NCBI GenBank assembly: GCA_965200145.1
Contig: CBDATG010000003.1
Span: 744,001-808,000, forward strand
Direction: 5' to 3'
Origin: CBDATG01 sp965200145
GTDB taxonomy: Bacteria; Chloroflexota; Dehalococcoidia; Lucifugimonadales; Lucifugimonadaceae
DNA: 64,000 nucleotides
Below are positions 1-8,421 of the stretch, in pieces. The notes under the pieces were generated by a model, which was not told the origin of the DNA, searched no databases, and worked only from the letters and a program-made list of their open reading frames with translations. Position numbers and translations under genes: made by a program. How positions within the stretch are numbered: the stretch's first letter is position 1; every line of letters begins with the position of its first letter.

Positions 1-146
1 ATACCAGAATCGCTTAGATCCAGGAAGATGTCATCCGGCGGGAAACGTCTGTTGAACTGCTCAACCAGATCTAGGTCGTCGCCGCGGCTTCCACCCGCGT
101 ATGGCACATCTAACGTCTTATACTCGGAGCGGTCAGCTAGCGGCAT
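1..146 (-). CDS. N-terminal part of an unknown protein, cut by window edge
   Basis: Reading leftward from the ATG at 146, the frame stays open for 48 codons to the window edge. It begins MPLADRSEYK and continues with an acidic, aromatic-rich sequence (YAGGSRGDDL, FPPDDIFLDL) that looks like real coding sequence. A GGAGGG ribosome-binding site lies 12 bases upstream of the ATG. It is transcribed away from the solute-binding-protein gene that starts at 305. I do not recognise the family and there is too little sequence to name a function. The rest of the gene lies outside the window. Confidence 0.6.
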   Translation of the reverse strand, partial: MPLADRSEYKTLDVPYAGGSRGDDLDLVEQFNRRFPPDDIFLDLSDSG

Positions 147-304
147 GGGAGTCGGAAACCCTCCAAGTTACACGGTTAGTGCGTTACGAACGTTCCGCGA
201 AGATAACATGTCGGCCCTATCCTGTCAAGCTGTACGTTGTTTAACTCTTCCCGAACGGCAACCGACTTGTTCCTGAGACACTGACGGTTTGAGCGCGACC
301 AGAC
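147..304. other. Divergent intergenic region
   Basis: About 160 bases separate the leftward edge gene from the rightward solute-binding-protein gene, so promoters for both should lie here. I see the ribosome-binding site of the left gene but no convincing -35/-10 pair, operator or RNA. Confidence 0.4.
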
Positions 305-2146
305 ATGCGAGCTAAATCCGCCAAGTCATTGCGACTCTTGAAGCGGTCATGGCCCGCGGGCAGAATCGCGTGGGTGTCTTGCATGACAACGATGGCAATA
401 GCATTGTCGCTCGGTTGCGTCAATGACTCGCTCGAGCCGACCGAAACACCTCGCGCTCCTACCGTCGCCGCGGTCCCGGCCGCAACCTCTGATTCAACGA
501 CTGATGCAAAACAGCATGTCATGGTCGTCTACAACCGGTGCGCGGTTCCTGACCCTGCGATCGACGCGTCTTACGCCTCACGGGGCATAACATCACGCCC
601 TCTCGTGACAGAGATTCACGCTGGGTTGACCTCGATCGATGAAGACGCGGCAAACGAAGTAGTGCCTGAACTCGCTGAGTCTTGGACCGTGCGCGACCGA
701 GGACGAACCTATGAGTTCACATTGCGAAAGGGACTGAGATTCAGCGATGGTAGCGAACTGACTGCCGAAGATGTCAAGTGGTCCTGGGAGCGCTCCCTAT
801 CGCTCTCACAAACATGGACCAACGCTGCCCCTGTGTTTGAATCTGTCAGAGGTGCAAGCAGAGTCATCAATGGCGAAACGAACGAGCTGGCAGGATTGGA
901 GGTCGTTGACGACGCGACCCTGATCGTGAGGCTGGATGAGCCAATGCCGTTGTTCCCGATGATGATTTCAGGACCCGCGGCATTCGTCCTCAAGCGAGAG
1001 AACGTGGAATCCTGGCCGGTCAAATGGACGAACAACAACCTGATAAACGGAGCTTCTCCTCCTATCGACTACGATTATCACGAGTTCGGCATCTCGGACT
1101 TCACTGAGCTCAACATGGTAGTAGGTGCCGGTCCGTTCAAGCTTTCAGAGTACAGTGCCGACGATGCGTTCGCAGATTGTGTCATCACGCGCAACGACCA
1201 CTACTGGGGGCCACCGTCGCGACTGGCGGCGGTGGTGTTTGACCAGGACCCTGGCACCTCAACGGGAACCGCGTTCCAACCCGTTACGTGGTTCCGGAAC
1301 ACCGACGTAGATGTCCTACCCGTCGTCGACCAAGTCCAGGCAGAGGAACTCCAGAAGTCTAATCAGGCCAAGGCGGTGACGATCATGCCGCCACCGTACG
1401 CGTTCTTCCTCGCCTTCAACCCCGCAGTCTCTCCCATGGATGATGTCCACTTCCGACGTTCGTTGGTCCTCGCGGCCGATCTCACCGGCGAATTTCAAGG
1501 CGGGGCCGAACGGGAATACGCAATCGTGCCGCCCCGGTTAACAGGTACCATCCCGCGCGAGGAGGGCAAAACACCAGGCAACGAACGACCGAGAACCGAG
1601 CTCGGCAAATCCAAGTACGCAGACCGCACATCCGACATTGAAATCGTGATGTACACAGACGGTGGGCATAGTTTTGAATCTAGATTGGATTCGCTGTTCG
1701 ATCGCTGGTCGGAAACACTGGGAGTCCGCGCCGACTTGAGACGTGTCGAAACGTTTGATGAGTATCAGTCCATGCGTGACGGCGCACGCGTCCCGATCCG
1801 GGCATTCGCGATTAAACCAATCTACCCCGACGCGTATGCGGTGCTGAGACTGTTCGACGGTGCCTTCGGGTCCGGAGGCGGTCCATCATCGAATGACGAA
1901 AACCTGCTCAATCTACTGACGAAATCAAAATCAGAACCTGACCCGAGAGTCAGACGCGATCTCTACGCCGAGTTGGAGGAGTACATCTTGAGTGAGGCGT
2001 TAGCCATCCCGCTCTTTGTGGACTGGCGCGACACGCAGGTAGTGCTGCAACCGTGGGTGCACGGCTACAACCCGAAACGCTTCGCCGGCTCGACATTCCA
2101 CGATGTGTGGTTCGATGACACCGCGCCCGAACGGAGTCTTCCTTAA
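305..2146 (+). CDS. ABC transporter solute-binding lipoprotein (SBP_bac_5)
   Basis: A 613-residue extracytoplasmic binding protein of the peptide/nickel/opine family. The N-terminus has a basic stretch, a hydrophobic segment and a lipobox ending SLGC, so Cys38 is the predicted lipid anchor. A polar Thr/Pro/Ala linker follows. The family block that opens the domain, AESWTVRDRGRTYEF then LRKGLRFSDGSELTAEDVKW, lies around residues 120-160, and the domain runs almost to the C-terminus. Such proteins deliver oligopeptides or other small solutes to an inner-membrane permease. No permease or ATPase gene is adjacent, so it is an orphan receptor here or works with transporter genes elsewhere. Substrate cannot be deduced. 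The family call is firm; the exact start is less so, because no strong ribosome-binding site precedes the ATG. Confidence 0.9.
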   Translation: MRAKSAKSLRLLKRSWPAGRIAWVSCMTTMAIALSLGCVNDSLEPTETPRAPTVAAVPAATSDSTTDAKQHVMVVYNRCAVPDPAIDASYASRGITSRPLVTEIHAGLTSIDEDAANEVVPELAESWTVRDRGRTYEFTLRKGLRFSDGSELTAEDVKWSWERSLSLSQTWTNAAPVFESVRGASRVINGETNELAGLEVVDDATLIVRLDEPMPLFPMMISGPAAFVLKRENVESWPVKWTNNNLINGASPPIDYDYHEFGISDFTELNMVVGAGPFKLSEYSADDAFADCVITRNDHYWGPPSRLAAVVFDQDPGTSTGTAFQPVTWFRNTDVDVLPVVDQVQAEELQKSNQAKAVTIMPPPYAFFLAFNPAVSPMDDVHFRRSLVLAADLTGEFQGGAEREYAIVPPRLTGTIPREEGKTPGNERPRTELGKSKYADRTSDIEIVMYTDGGHSFESRLDSLFDRWSETLGVRADLRRVETFDEYQSMRDGARVPIRAFAIKPIYPDAYAVLRLFDGAFGSGGGPSSNDENLLNLLTKSKSEPDPRVRRDLYAELEEYILSEALAIPLFVDWRDTQVVLQPWVHGYNPKRFAGSTFHDVWFDDTAPERSLP

Positions 2147-2166
2147 TCCCTAGTGGAAATCAGCCG

Positions 2167-2200
2167 TATCCTACGCATCCTGCCTATCCGTGTTAATTCC
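2167..2200. repeat. Half copy of the CAGGAT palindromic repeat (degenerate)
   Basis: Contains CATCCTGCCTATCC followed by GTGTTAATTCC, matching the right arm of the dispersed repeat seen complete at 14291, 29013 and 30847. The left arm is missing. It sits 8 bases beyond the 3' end of the Ldh2 gene on the other strand. Confidence 0.6.
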
Positions 2201-2208
2201 TAAAGCCG

Positions 2209-3315
2209 CTAAGGCTTCGGCAGTCCCAGGTCCAGCTCCAACTCGCCACTTATGCTGTCGAACCACTCCAGCACCTCTCGGTGATACGGAATGCCATTTG
2301 TTGACCGTTCAACGCGCTCCTCGCTCTCAATCAGCCCCGGATACACGACACGCTCATGTCCCGGAGCAGGAGGCGTTGCAGCAAGACCGCCAAGGAACGC
2401 GTCCATATCGTCCTTAAACTTGTCCGGATCGGTGAATGCGTCCAAGCGGTAGGCCTGGAAGAAGTGCCCGCCGCCGTTCGTCACGAAGCCCGGGCCGTTG
2501 CCCGACAGTGTGCTGGTCATGATGTCAACGATGCATGCCAACGCGTAGCCCTTGTGGCTGCCATTCTCACGCGTTCCGCCGAACGGCAACATGTACCAGT
2601 GGCGACGCTCGCCACGGATATCTTCCTCTGGCACCGGCTCCTCTTCCATGATGGGCGAACCGTCTTCGCGCGCCAGCCATCCCGGCAGTATCGGGGCGTT
2701 CAAACGTTGCAGGATCCTGATCTTGTTACCCGCGACCTGCGTCGTTGCAGCATCGAAGATGAAGTAAGGTTGCGAATTCGCCGGTACCGCCCATGCGAGA
2801 GGGTTGGTGCCGAAACGCGGCTCGGCTCCGAACGTCGGGAGCATCGCGAACCCTCCGCCGCCAGTCATGCACACACCTATCATGTCGTGCTCAACTGCGC
2901 GCACTGCATGGTAGCCCGCCGCGCCGAGGTGGCCGGAGTTCGTCAGCGTTGCGGCCGCCATGCCATGTTCTCGCGCCTTTTCTATCACGACGTCCATGAC
3001 GCGCGGAGCCTGGTGCAGCCCCAGTCCGCCATCGCCGTCGTAGGACGCGGTAACGTTCGTCTCACGGATCACGCGCATGTCAGGCCGCGGATTGATGTTC
3101 TGCGCTTGATAACCCTGCACGTACATCCGCAACATGTTGGAAACGCCGTGCGTGTCAACACCGTTAAGGTCGGCGTAGATCAACACGTCGGTGGCTAGAT
3201 CGGCATCCTCGTCAGATAGGCCCATCTTGAGGAAAACGGTGCGAGTCGCCTCTCGCATCAATGAGGGCATTACCCTTACTGCGTCCGCCTCAGGTACGTG
3301 GAAATTTTGAAGCAT
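2209..3315 (-). CDS. Malate/L-lactate dehydrogenase family (Ldh2) oxidoreductase
   Basis: A 368-residue NAD(P)-dependent 2-hydroxyacid dehydrogenase of the Ldh2 family (malate, L-lactate, ureidoglycolate or 2,3-diketogulonate type). Family landmarks in order are NGVDTHGV near residue 53, TNSGHLGAAGYHA near 125, the conserved RFGTNPLAWAVP block near 167, and IFDAATTQVAGNKI near 190, in which family members place cofactor-binding residues. Length is normal. It is convergent with the solute-binding-protein gene. Nearby enolase-superfamily and Gfo/Idh enzymes suggest use of sugar acids or hydroxy-acids, but the substrate is not determined. The start begins MLQNFHVPEAD; the upstream 650 bases carry no recognised gene. 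Confidence 0.9.
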   Translation of the reverse strand: MLQNFHVPEADAVRVMPSLMREATRTVFLKMGLSDEDADLATDVLIYADLNGVDTHGVSNMLRMYVQGYQAQNINPRPDMRVIRETNVTASYDGDGGLGLHQAPRVMDVVIEKAREHGMAAATLTNSGHLGAAGYHAVRAVEHDMIGVCMTGGGGFAMLPTFGAEPRFGTNPLAWAVPANSQPYFIFDAATTQVAGNKIRILQRLNAPILPGWLAREDGSPIMEEEPVPEEDIRGERRHWYMLPFGGTRENGSHKGYALACIVDIMTSTLSGNGPGFVTNGGGHFFQAYRLDAFTDPDKFKDDMDAFLGGLAATPPAPGHERVVYPGLIESEERVERSTNGIPYHREVLEWFDSISGELELDLGLPKP

Positions 3316-3969
3316 CTCAGATGTCCGTTTCGTAGTAGTGTGCGTCAGATGGTGTTATCGATAACGGCGTAGTGCTTGATCTTGTGTCGGCACTTCGCGT
3401 GTTCGAGTCGGCATTATCCTATATCAGCTCCTCAGAGCGTGGCCTATCACACTTCTCGTGACGCGCTGACCAAGGGAATCGACCGACCGAGGATGTTTAC
3501 GAGATTCCCGAATTAACGCGAAATGTGGGAAGATTCGCGCTTGAACAGTATAGGTTGCAGGTTACAATCTCAATTGGCGTTTCGCGTGGCCGAGGTTCGG
3601 AGGGCATCAAGCGCATCTCACGTTGGATTGTTGATCCGATTGGGCACGCGAATCGAACCGTTGGAGGAGGTGATGCCTAAGGAGGCGACGGCATCGAACC
3701 CCCTCCATTTGGCCTTACCCTAGAGTTTCCTCTCCAGTAGGGCCGGGTGCTGGCAGCTATATGGGTGCCGTTGCCGAGACGGCATCCGCTGCCAAGCGAT
3801 ATACGCCGCAGATCGCGCTGTTGTTACCGTTGTCTGTTCGCATGAGATGCTGTAGGACAGCGTTGTATCCTGTAACGCCTATGTCATATTCTAGCAACAA
3901 TATAGCACACCCCTTGCTTGGCGTGGAATCACGATTTGCAATCTAAATACTTACATTCGCGCAACTCGC
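3316..3969. other. 654-bp region without a recognisable protein gene
   Basis: Only short frames of unlikely composition occur here. The one structured element I see is the hairpin at 3663-3706. No tRNA, SRP RNA, tmRNA or known riboswitch signature was recognised. The region lies between the start of the Ldh2 gene and the 3' end of the ParB-like gene, so it must carry the Ldh2 promoter, but I cannot pick it out. Confidence 0.5.
3663..3706. other. Long interrupted hairpin, possible structured RNA
   Basis: GATGCC (3672-3677) pairs perfectly with GGCATC across a 12-base loop containing AAGGAGG. The stem is extended outward by GGT/ACC and GGAGG/CCTCC with small bulges. There is no T-run after it, so it is not an obvious intrinsic terminator. 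It could be a small RNA or a leader element. Function is unknown. Confidence 0.4.
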
Positions 3970-4932
3970 CTACCTGCGGGTGGATAAAGCCCTGCCACGG
4001 TTCAGATGCACACCGCTGGTGATGCCAGACATCGGGCGTGCCCGGCGGTCTCGGCGCGCCTGTCCGCCGTTCAGATGCCCTAATGCAACTTCGACCCGTG
4101 TCATCAGAATGCGGAGCGTGCTGATCAATCTCAGCCGGCGGTACTCTGGAATGTCAGTCCCCGCCAAACGCTCAAGACGGCCGGCGATGCGGAACGCCGC
4201 CTCCTGTAACACATCAAGGTCTGAACCTTCCTGCGGCTCAAGGTCTTCCAATGTGACGGGGCCGTCGAGCGGGTCGCTGACGGCCTGAAGGTCGTCCTGT
4301 GTTTCGTCGGGCTGTTCGCCGATCGCCTCGCGAACCAGTTCGCTTACGGTAACATCCGCGTCGGACTTCGCGCGCGACACTAGGTTCTCAACGTATACGG
4401 AGCTCAGACGCCCGTCGATGAACGGTTGCGCCATCTCGACTTGGCGTGGGTGTCCGTCAATATCGGCGATGCCGCGAGCTTCCTTGAACGTCAGGTCGCC
4501 GTTGTCGACGTGCTTTCGCAACTTCGGTGCAAGGGTCTTGAGCAGGCTCTCGTAATGGTGGATTGTCCCGGCGGTAATCCTTGTGCGCCGCGCGAGCTCC
4601 TGTTGTGAGATGCCGTACTTCTTCCGGAAGTTGATGAATGCCTTAGCCATCTTCATCGGCGGCAACAACGACGAGTAGTACTCATCACAAAGCTGCAACT
4701 CGTCGCGCTCTTCTAGAGACACGTTCTTGCGAACTTGACACTCAACTCGTTTCGAGCCGGTTCTCTCTGCGTCTTTCACGTTGCAGTATCCGCTCAGCAA
4801 GTAGAAGCTACCATCTTCCGCCAGTATCACTGGCATCCTGCCCGGTCGGCCACGCCGTGCCCAAGCACGTCTCTTAGTCCCATACGATGGGCGAGTCGGT
4901 AGCGGCTTAATCTTGTCTATCGCTATCTGCAT
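3970..4932 (-). CDS. ParB-like DNA-binding protein
   Basis: A 320-residue protein with the layout of ParB/KorB-type proteins. An N-terminal ParB-nuclease-like domain (about residues 1-75) opens MQIAIDKIKPLPTRPS and contains LLSGYCNVKDAERTG where classical ParB has its G-E-R-R-x-R-A box. A helix-turn-helix follows near residues 108-135 (GISQQELARRTRITAGTIHH). A helical segment comes next, then an acidic linker and a basic C-terminal tail. The canonical GERR residues are not conserved, so CTPase activity is doubtful. No ParA gene is adjacent, which argues for a solitary regulator rather than a replicon partition system. It is divergent from a DUF5343 gene across a palindrome-rich gap and may bind there; that is inference. 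Confidence 0.75.
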   Translation of the reverse strand: MQIAIDKIKPLPTRPSYGTKRRAWARRGRPGRMPVILAEDGSFYLLSGYCNVKDAERTGSKRVECQVRKNVSLEERDELQLCDEYYSSLLPPMKMAKAFINFRKKYGISQQELARRTRITAGTIHHYESLLKTLAPKLRKHVDNGDLTFKEARGIADIDGHPRQVEMAQPFIDGRLSSVYVENLVSRAKSDADVTVSELVREAIGEQPDETQDDLQAVSDPLDGPVTLEDLEPQEGSDLDVLQEAAFRIAGRLERLAGTDIPEYRRLRLISTLRILMTRVEVALGHLNGGQARRDRRARPMSGITSGVHLNRGRALSTRR

Positions 4933-5034
4933 CGGGAACGTCTGCCTCCTTGGTCACCGACTACTGTGCGAATCGAGTTCAGTGAACCCAATGTTGCAAA
5001 GCGAGAGTGGAATCTGTAAAGTGTTTGTCTAGAT

Positions 5035-5079
5035 GATTCCATTAGGATTCCAAATTTACTGGGAATTGGAATCGGAATC
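5035..5079. promoter_or_regulatory. GATTCC/GGAATC inverted-repeat cluster, candidate operator
   Basis: GATTCCAA (5046-5053) and TTGGAATC (5066-5073) form an 8-bp inverted repeat around a 12-base centre. Extra half-sites lie at both flanks: GATTCC at 5035-5040 and GGAATC at 5074-5079. The cluster sits in the gap between the ParB-like gene (start 4932) and the DUF5343 gene (start 5117). It overlaps or abuts a possible -10 element TAGAAT at 5083-5088. Such symmetry suggests a dimeric regulator, possibly the adjacent ParB-like protein. Confidence 0.5.
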
Positions 5080-5116
5080 TGTTAGAATCGTTTCTCATCG
5101 CACATCCAAGGTTGCC

Positions 5117-5866
5117 ATGACTCTATCACCCACGCAGATTCCGCCGTACGTTTCACATCGAACGTTCACCACGTTTTTGGAATCGCTGAAGCCAGGCATC
5201 CCGGACCGGATCGACGGTTCCGTGTTCGATGCTAGCTTCTCTGGCACCAGCCGCAAGCAGATCACGAGCGCGCTCAAGTCGCTGAACCTGGTCGATGAGG
5301 AACTGCGTCCTACCAGTAGTCTTAAGGTGTTGGTGATGTCTACTGGCTCCGTGCGCAGGTCCGAATGGCGCAAGCTGCTTGAAGAGACCTATGAACCCGT
5401 GTTCATTTTGGACCTCCAGACAGCGACTCCGTTTCAGCTCCGGGAGGAGCTACGGAAGATCGTGCGTACCGATTCTATGTTAATCAAGTGTGAGTCTTTT
5501 TTCAAGCACGCGGCCGTGGATGCAGGTATCAAACTGTCACCGCACATTATGAGGCGCAAGCTGGTCCGCCGACGCAAGAGGCCAGAACCTCGCACGCCCA
5601 AGCCCGAAGCCCAGAGCGCGCCAGTCGCTGTTGAAGAGCCGCCGCCGGCACAGCCCGTGACCGTTGCAGCGGCACCTGCCCCTCCAACTGCATCACCCGC
5701 CGATGGTGTATGGCAGCTATTCCCGCAATTCGATCCGACCTGGTCAGACGAAGAGCGCGAGAAGTGGCTTACAAGTGTCGAGCGCATCACCAAGACGCTG
5801 ACGAGCAGGGCAGAAACCCCTGGGCCTGAATTGACGCACACCAACACCAGCGGCGGTGCAAGTTGA
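5117..5866 (+). CDS. DUF5343 family protein
   Basis: A 249-residue protein starting MTLSPTQIPPYV. Residues 1-145 match my knowledge of DUF5343: an N-terminal winged-helix-like region (FTTFLESL, then a predicted helix-turn-helix around TSRKQITSALKSLNLVD) and a second helical half (LREELRKIVRTDSM, CESFFKHAAVDAGI). A basic KLVRRRKRPEPR patch, a Pro/Ala linker and an acidic helical C-terminus follow. An ATG also exists at 5033, but the start at 5117 is preferred because the first 28 codons of the longer frame overlap the inverted-repeat cluster and a possible -10 element. The family has no established biochemical role. Its stop overlaps the TTG start of the next gene, implying coupled translation. 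Confidence 0.75.
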   Translation: MTLSPTQIPPYVSHRTFTTFLESLKPGIPDRIDGSVFDASFSGTSRKQITSALKSLNLVDEELRPTSSLKVLVMSTGSVRRSEWRKLLEETYEPVFILDLQTATPFQLREELRKIVRTDSMLIKCESFFKHAAVDAGIKLSPHIMRRKLVRRRKRPEPRTPKPEAQSAPVAVEEPPPAQPVTVAAAPAPPTASPADGVWQLFPQFDPTWSDEEREKWLTSVERITKTLTSRAETPGPELTHTNTSGGAS

Positions 5867-7059
5867 CGTTCCTAGCAAACATACTGGACTGGTTCACTCG
5901 CTCTCAACCGCCAGCCGATTGCAACACGTTCAACACGGTCATCGACGAACTGGAAAGTCAGCGCAATGCAGGCCTGCACAGCTTGGCAAGTGTAGCGGTA
6001 ATGCGCAACGGCGAACTGCTCCTGGATTTGACGCACCCGGCTCGCGACTCTGATTCGCCGCGGCCGATGTTCAGGGCATTCTCGGCCGGCAAGCCCATGG
6101 CCGCAGCTGTTCTATGGCGGTTGCTGGACGCAGAACGGATATCACTCGGTGCGCCAGTGGCACGGTTCTGGCCCGAGTTCGCGCAGTGCGGCAAGTCTGG
6201 AATCACAGTGCGACACGTGCTTACGCATACGTCGGGGTTGGCGTTGGACACGACTCGGTCCGATGTTGACTGGACAGACTGGGGACGCGTGATCGATGCA
6301 TTAGCCAGCATGGAACCGTACCACGAACCTGGTGCGCTGATGCAGTATCACGCCTTCACCTTTGGCTGGCTAGTGGCGGAGATTGCCGCGAGGGTAACGG
6401 GGATGCAGTTTGAGACGCTGTTCGACCGCGAAGTGAGGCAGCCGCTAGGTCTGCACGACACACACTACGTCATACCGCGTGAAGACGCGACCACGGTAGA
6501 CCGAGTGGTAAGTGTCAAGACCGGCAGCGACTTCAATGACCCTGCACTACCGGCCAAGATGGACGGATTGCTGCTGCTCGAGGTATCGTTCCCGGCCGGT
6601 TCGTGCATCACAACCGCGACCGACATGGCGAAGTTCTACGACGCGCTCGTTGCCAACCGTCGCGCGGACGACTGGGATGAACAGGACCGTGACGAGACGC
6701 CCATCTCTGCGCCATCGCGGGCAGACGCGTGGCTGTCGGAGGAAACACGCCAGCTGGTGTACCAGACGCACGCGGACACCTTCGACCTGGACGAGTCGCG
6801 ATTCGCCCGTTTCGGTCTGGGTGTGGCATTCGCCGACGGCCAACCCAACAGGATGGCAGCACCGCCCGGATCGTTCGCCTTCGGGCACGGCGGCCTGGGG
6901 ACATGCGTGGCATGGGGTGACCCTGACCAGGAACTGAGCGTGGCAATCCTTACCGACACGGCGTTGCCGGAGTCGGTCAACAACAAGCGACACAACAGGG
7001 TATCCGCCGCGGTCAGGCGTGAGTTGGGTCTGCCTACAGGGGAGTTGGCAGAGTTGTGA
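5863..7059 (+). CDS. Serine hydrolase, beta-lactamase/esterase (class C) fold
   Basis: A 398-residue serine hydrolase of the beta-lactamase-related/EstB group. The catalytic SxxK motif is SAGK at residues 74-77. A Tyr at 162 (QYHAF) lies where the YxN motif is expected, and a GHGGLG motif near the C-terminus replaces the KTG box. The LTHTSGL block near residue 120 is typical of the family. No signal peptide is seen, so it is probably cytoplasmic. The TTG start overlaps the stop of the DUF5343 gene (TTGA), so the two are co-translated. Likely an esterase or peptidase; the substrate is unknown. Its coupling to a DUF5343 gene is not an arrangement I recognise. Confidence 0.85.
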   Translation: MTFLANILDWFTRSQPPADCNTFNTVIDELESQRNAGLHSLASVAVMRNGELLLDLTHPARDSDSPRPMFRAFSAGKPMAAAVLWRLLDAERISLGAPVARFWPEFAQCGKSGITVRHVLTHTSGLALDTTRSDVDWTDWGRVIDALASMEPYHEPGALMQYHAFTFGWLVAEIAARVTGMQFETLFDREVRQPLGLHDTHYVIPREDATTVDRVVSVKTGSDFNDPALPAKMDGLLLLEVSFPAGSCITTATDMAKFYDALVANRRADDWDEQDRDETPISAPSRADAWLSEETRQLVYQTHADTFDLDESRFARFGLGVAFADGQPNRMAAPPGSFAFGHGGLGTCVAWGDPDQELSVAILTDTALPESVNNKRHNRVSAAVRRELGLPTGELAEL

Positions 7060-7096
7060 TGGGCGTAGATACCAACAGGCCACGGCGTTGTCGGGC

Positions 7097-8374
7097 ATGG
7101 TAAATCTGAGGTGCCTAAATGGAGCCGGGATTCGCGAGTTTGAGCAGTATCTCATCCGCTCGAAGGACGACCCGGGTGAATCTCCGCCAGCTGGGATTCT
7201 GCGAGCCCCTGAGTACTCAGCCGAGTTCCCTCTAGGCGAGGTCATTGTGGAGGAGCGGTCGTTTGCGAATCGTCGGGAGTTTGCAACGTACTTGGATTCG
7301 CGGTTTGAGGACGCGGGAATCCTTGACGATGTCGATGTGGACGGTGTTTGGGAGTGGCTGTCATTGTTCTACATTGATGTGACATGTCCAGTTAAATCAG
7401 ACGGTGCCAGACGGATTCTCAAACCAAACAGGTACATCCTGAAACCGTCATCGGACGTTGACCCGCGTCGGCATCTGTTGAGAAATGCTTATCGGTTGTA
7501 TCGGCAAGTCGGCATGCATGACCCGCGCGCCGCGGACCTGCTTCTGCTACAGAGAGTTGACGACTACGCCAAGGTAGTGACACACCTCGGAGAACGCAAA
7601 ACCATTAGAGACAGCCGCGGCGCGTTGTATGCAGCGCGAGAGCTGTTTTATGACGATAATAACGACACGACGAAACCCAATGTCAGCGACTCCGATATCG
7701 GAGTCCAAGCATTCGGTACCTTCTTAGTTAATCTGCCACCCGAATACGATTTAACCTCGTTATCTGCGTCTACGATCTTGGCGCTCCTACCTGAGAAGTT
7801 CAGCGCGTGGATCCCAGATTCCGGACGAAAACGTGAGGTCACTGAGCTGCGAACCATCCTTGAACGCGGGCGATTTCAACCTGATGATGCGCTGTCGGAG
7901 GACGACGCATCACGAAGCGCCGCGATGAACGAAACGCTAATGGAGTTAGAAGCCCGTAAGACCGCCACTGTGACAAGACCAGTGCGCGACGACATGTTCA
8001 GGATCGCAGTCTTGAAGGCGTATGACGCTAGGTGTGCGATTTCACGAATGGGACTAATGCTCGTGCCTCGTAGCGGTGGAGTGCGACACGAAGTCGAAGC
8101 CGCACATATCGTTCCAGTAGCCAGAGGCGGCAAAGACTATATCAGCAACGGTCTTGCACTCAACCGCACGTTGCACTGGGCGTTCGATAACGGGATGCTC
8201 TGGATTAACAATGACTACCAGATAGTGGTAACGAATAGTGCCATGCAGATTGACCGCAACAAGTGGTTAACGGAGTACCACGGAACCCGACTCGCGAAGC
8301 CAGCGGACTCGGGTTCTGTGCCCGACCCTGATGCTCTGCGTTGGCACGCCAGAAACGTCGCAGAAGCGTCTTGA
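7097..8374 (+). CDS. HNH endonuclease domain protein
   Basis: A 425-residue protein with an N-terminal region of unknown fold and a C-terminal HNH nuclease domain (about residues 300-370). The HNH landmarks are VEAAHIVPVARGGKD (first His), NGLALNRTLHWAFD (Asn and last His) and FDNGMLWINND. The domain entry AVLKAYDARCAIS resembles the restriction-type HNH_2 subgroup. I chose the ATG at 7097 (MVNLRCLNGAG) because it clears the preceding gene. An upstream in-frame start at 7019 would overlap the hydrolase by 41 bases. Such proteins often act as modification-dependent or defence nucleases, but the target is not deducible. Confidence 0.8.
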   Translation: MVNLRCLNGAGIREFEQYLIRSKDDPGESPPAGILRAPEYSAEFPLGEVIVEERSFANRREFATYLDSRFEDAGILDDVDVDGVWEWLSLFYIDVTCPVKSDGARRILKPNRYILKPSSDVDPRRHLLRNAYRLYRQVGMHDPRAADLLLLQRVDDYAKVVTHLGERKTIRDSRGALYAARELFYDDNNDTTKPNVSDSDIGVQAFGTFLVNLPPEYDLTSLSASTILALLPEKFSAWIPDSGRKREVTELRTILERGRFQPDDALSEDDASRSAAMNETLMELEARKTATVTRPVRDDMFRIAVLKAYDARCAISRMGLMLVPRSGGVRHEVEAAHIVPVARGGKDYISNGLALNRTLHWAFDNGMLWINNDYQIVVTNSAMQIDRNKWLTEYHGTRLAKPADSGSVPDPDALRWHARNVAEAS

Positions 8375-8421
8375 TCGCGCCAACCACCGACAAACGAACT
8401 GTTCAACCCGTTATTGACCCC

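Noticed and set aside
28..276. An 82-codon rightward frame at the left edge
   Set aside because: It is antisense to the better-supported edge gene on the minus strand and has no ribosome-binding site.
2356..3198. A 280-codon rightward frame
   Set aside because: It is fully antisense to the Ldh2 gene, whose family motifs are unambiguous, and its own sequence (many His, Arg, Cys and Val) lacks domain-like features.
3390..3425. A TTCGAGTC string resembling a tRNA T-loop
   Set aside because: No matching T-stem, anticodon arm or acceptor stem could be drawn around it.
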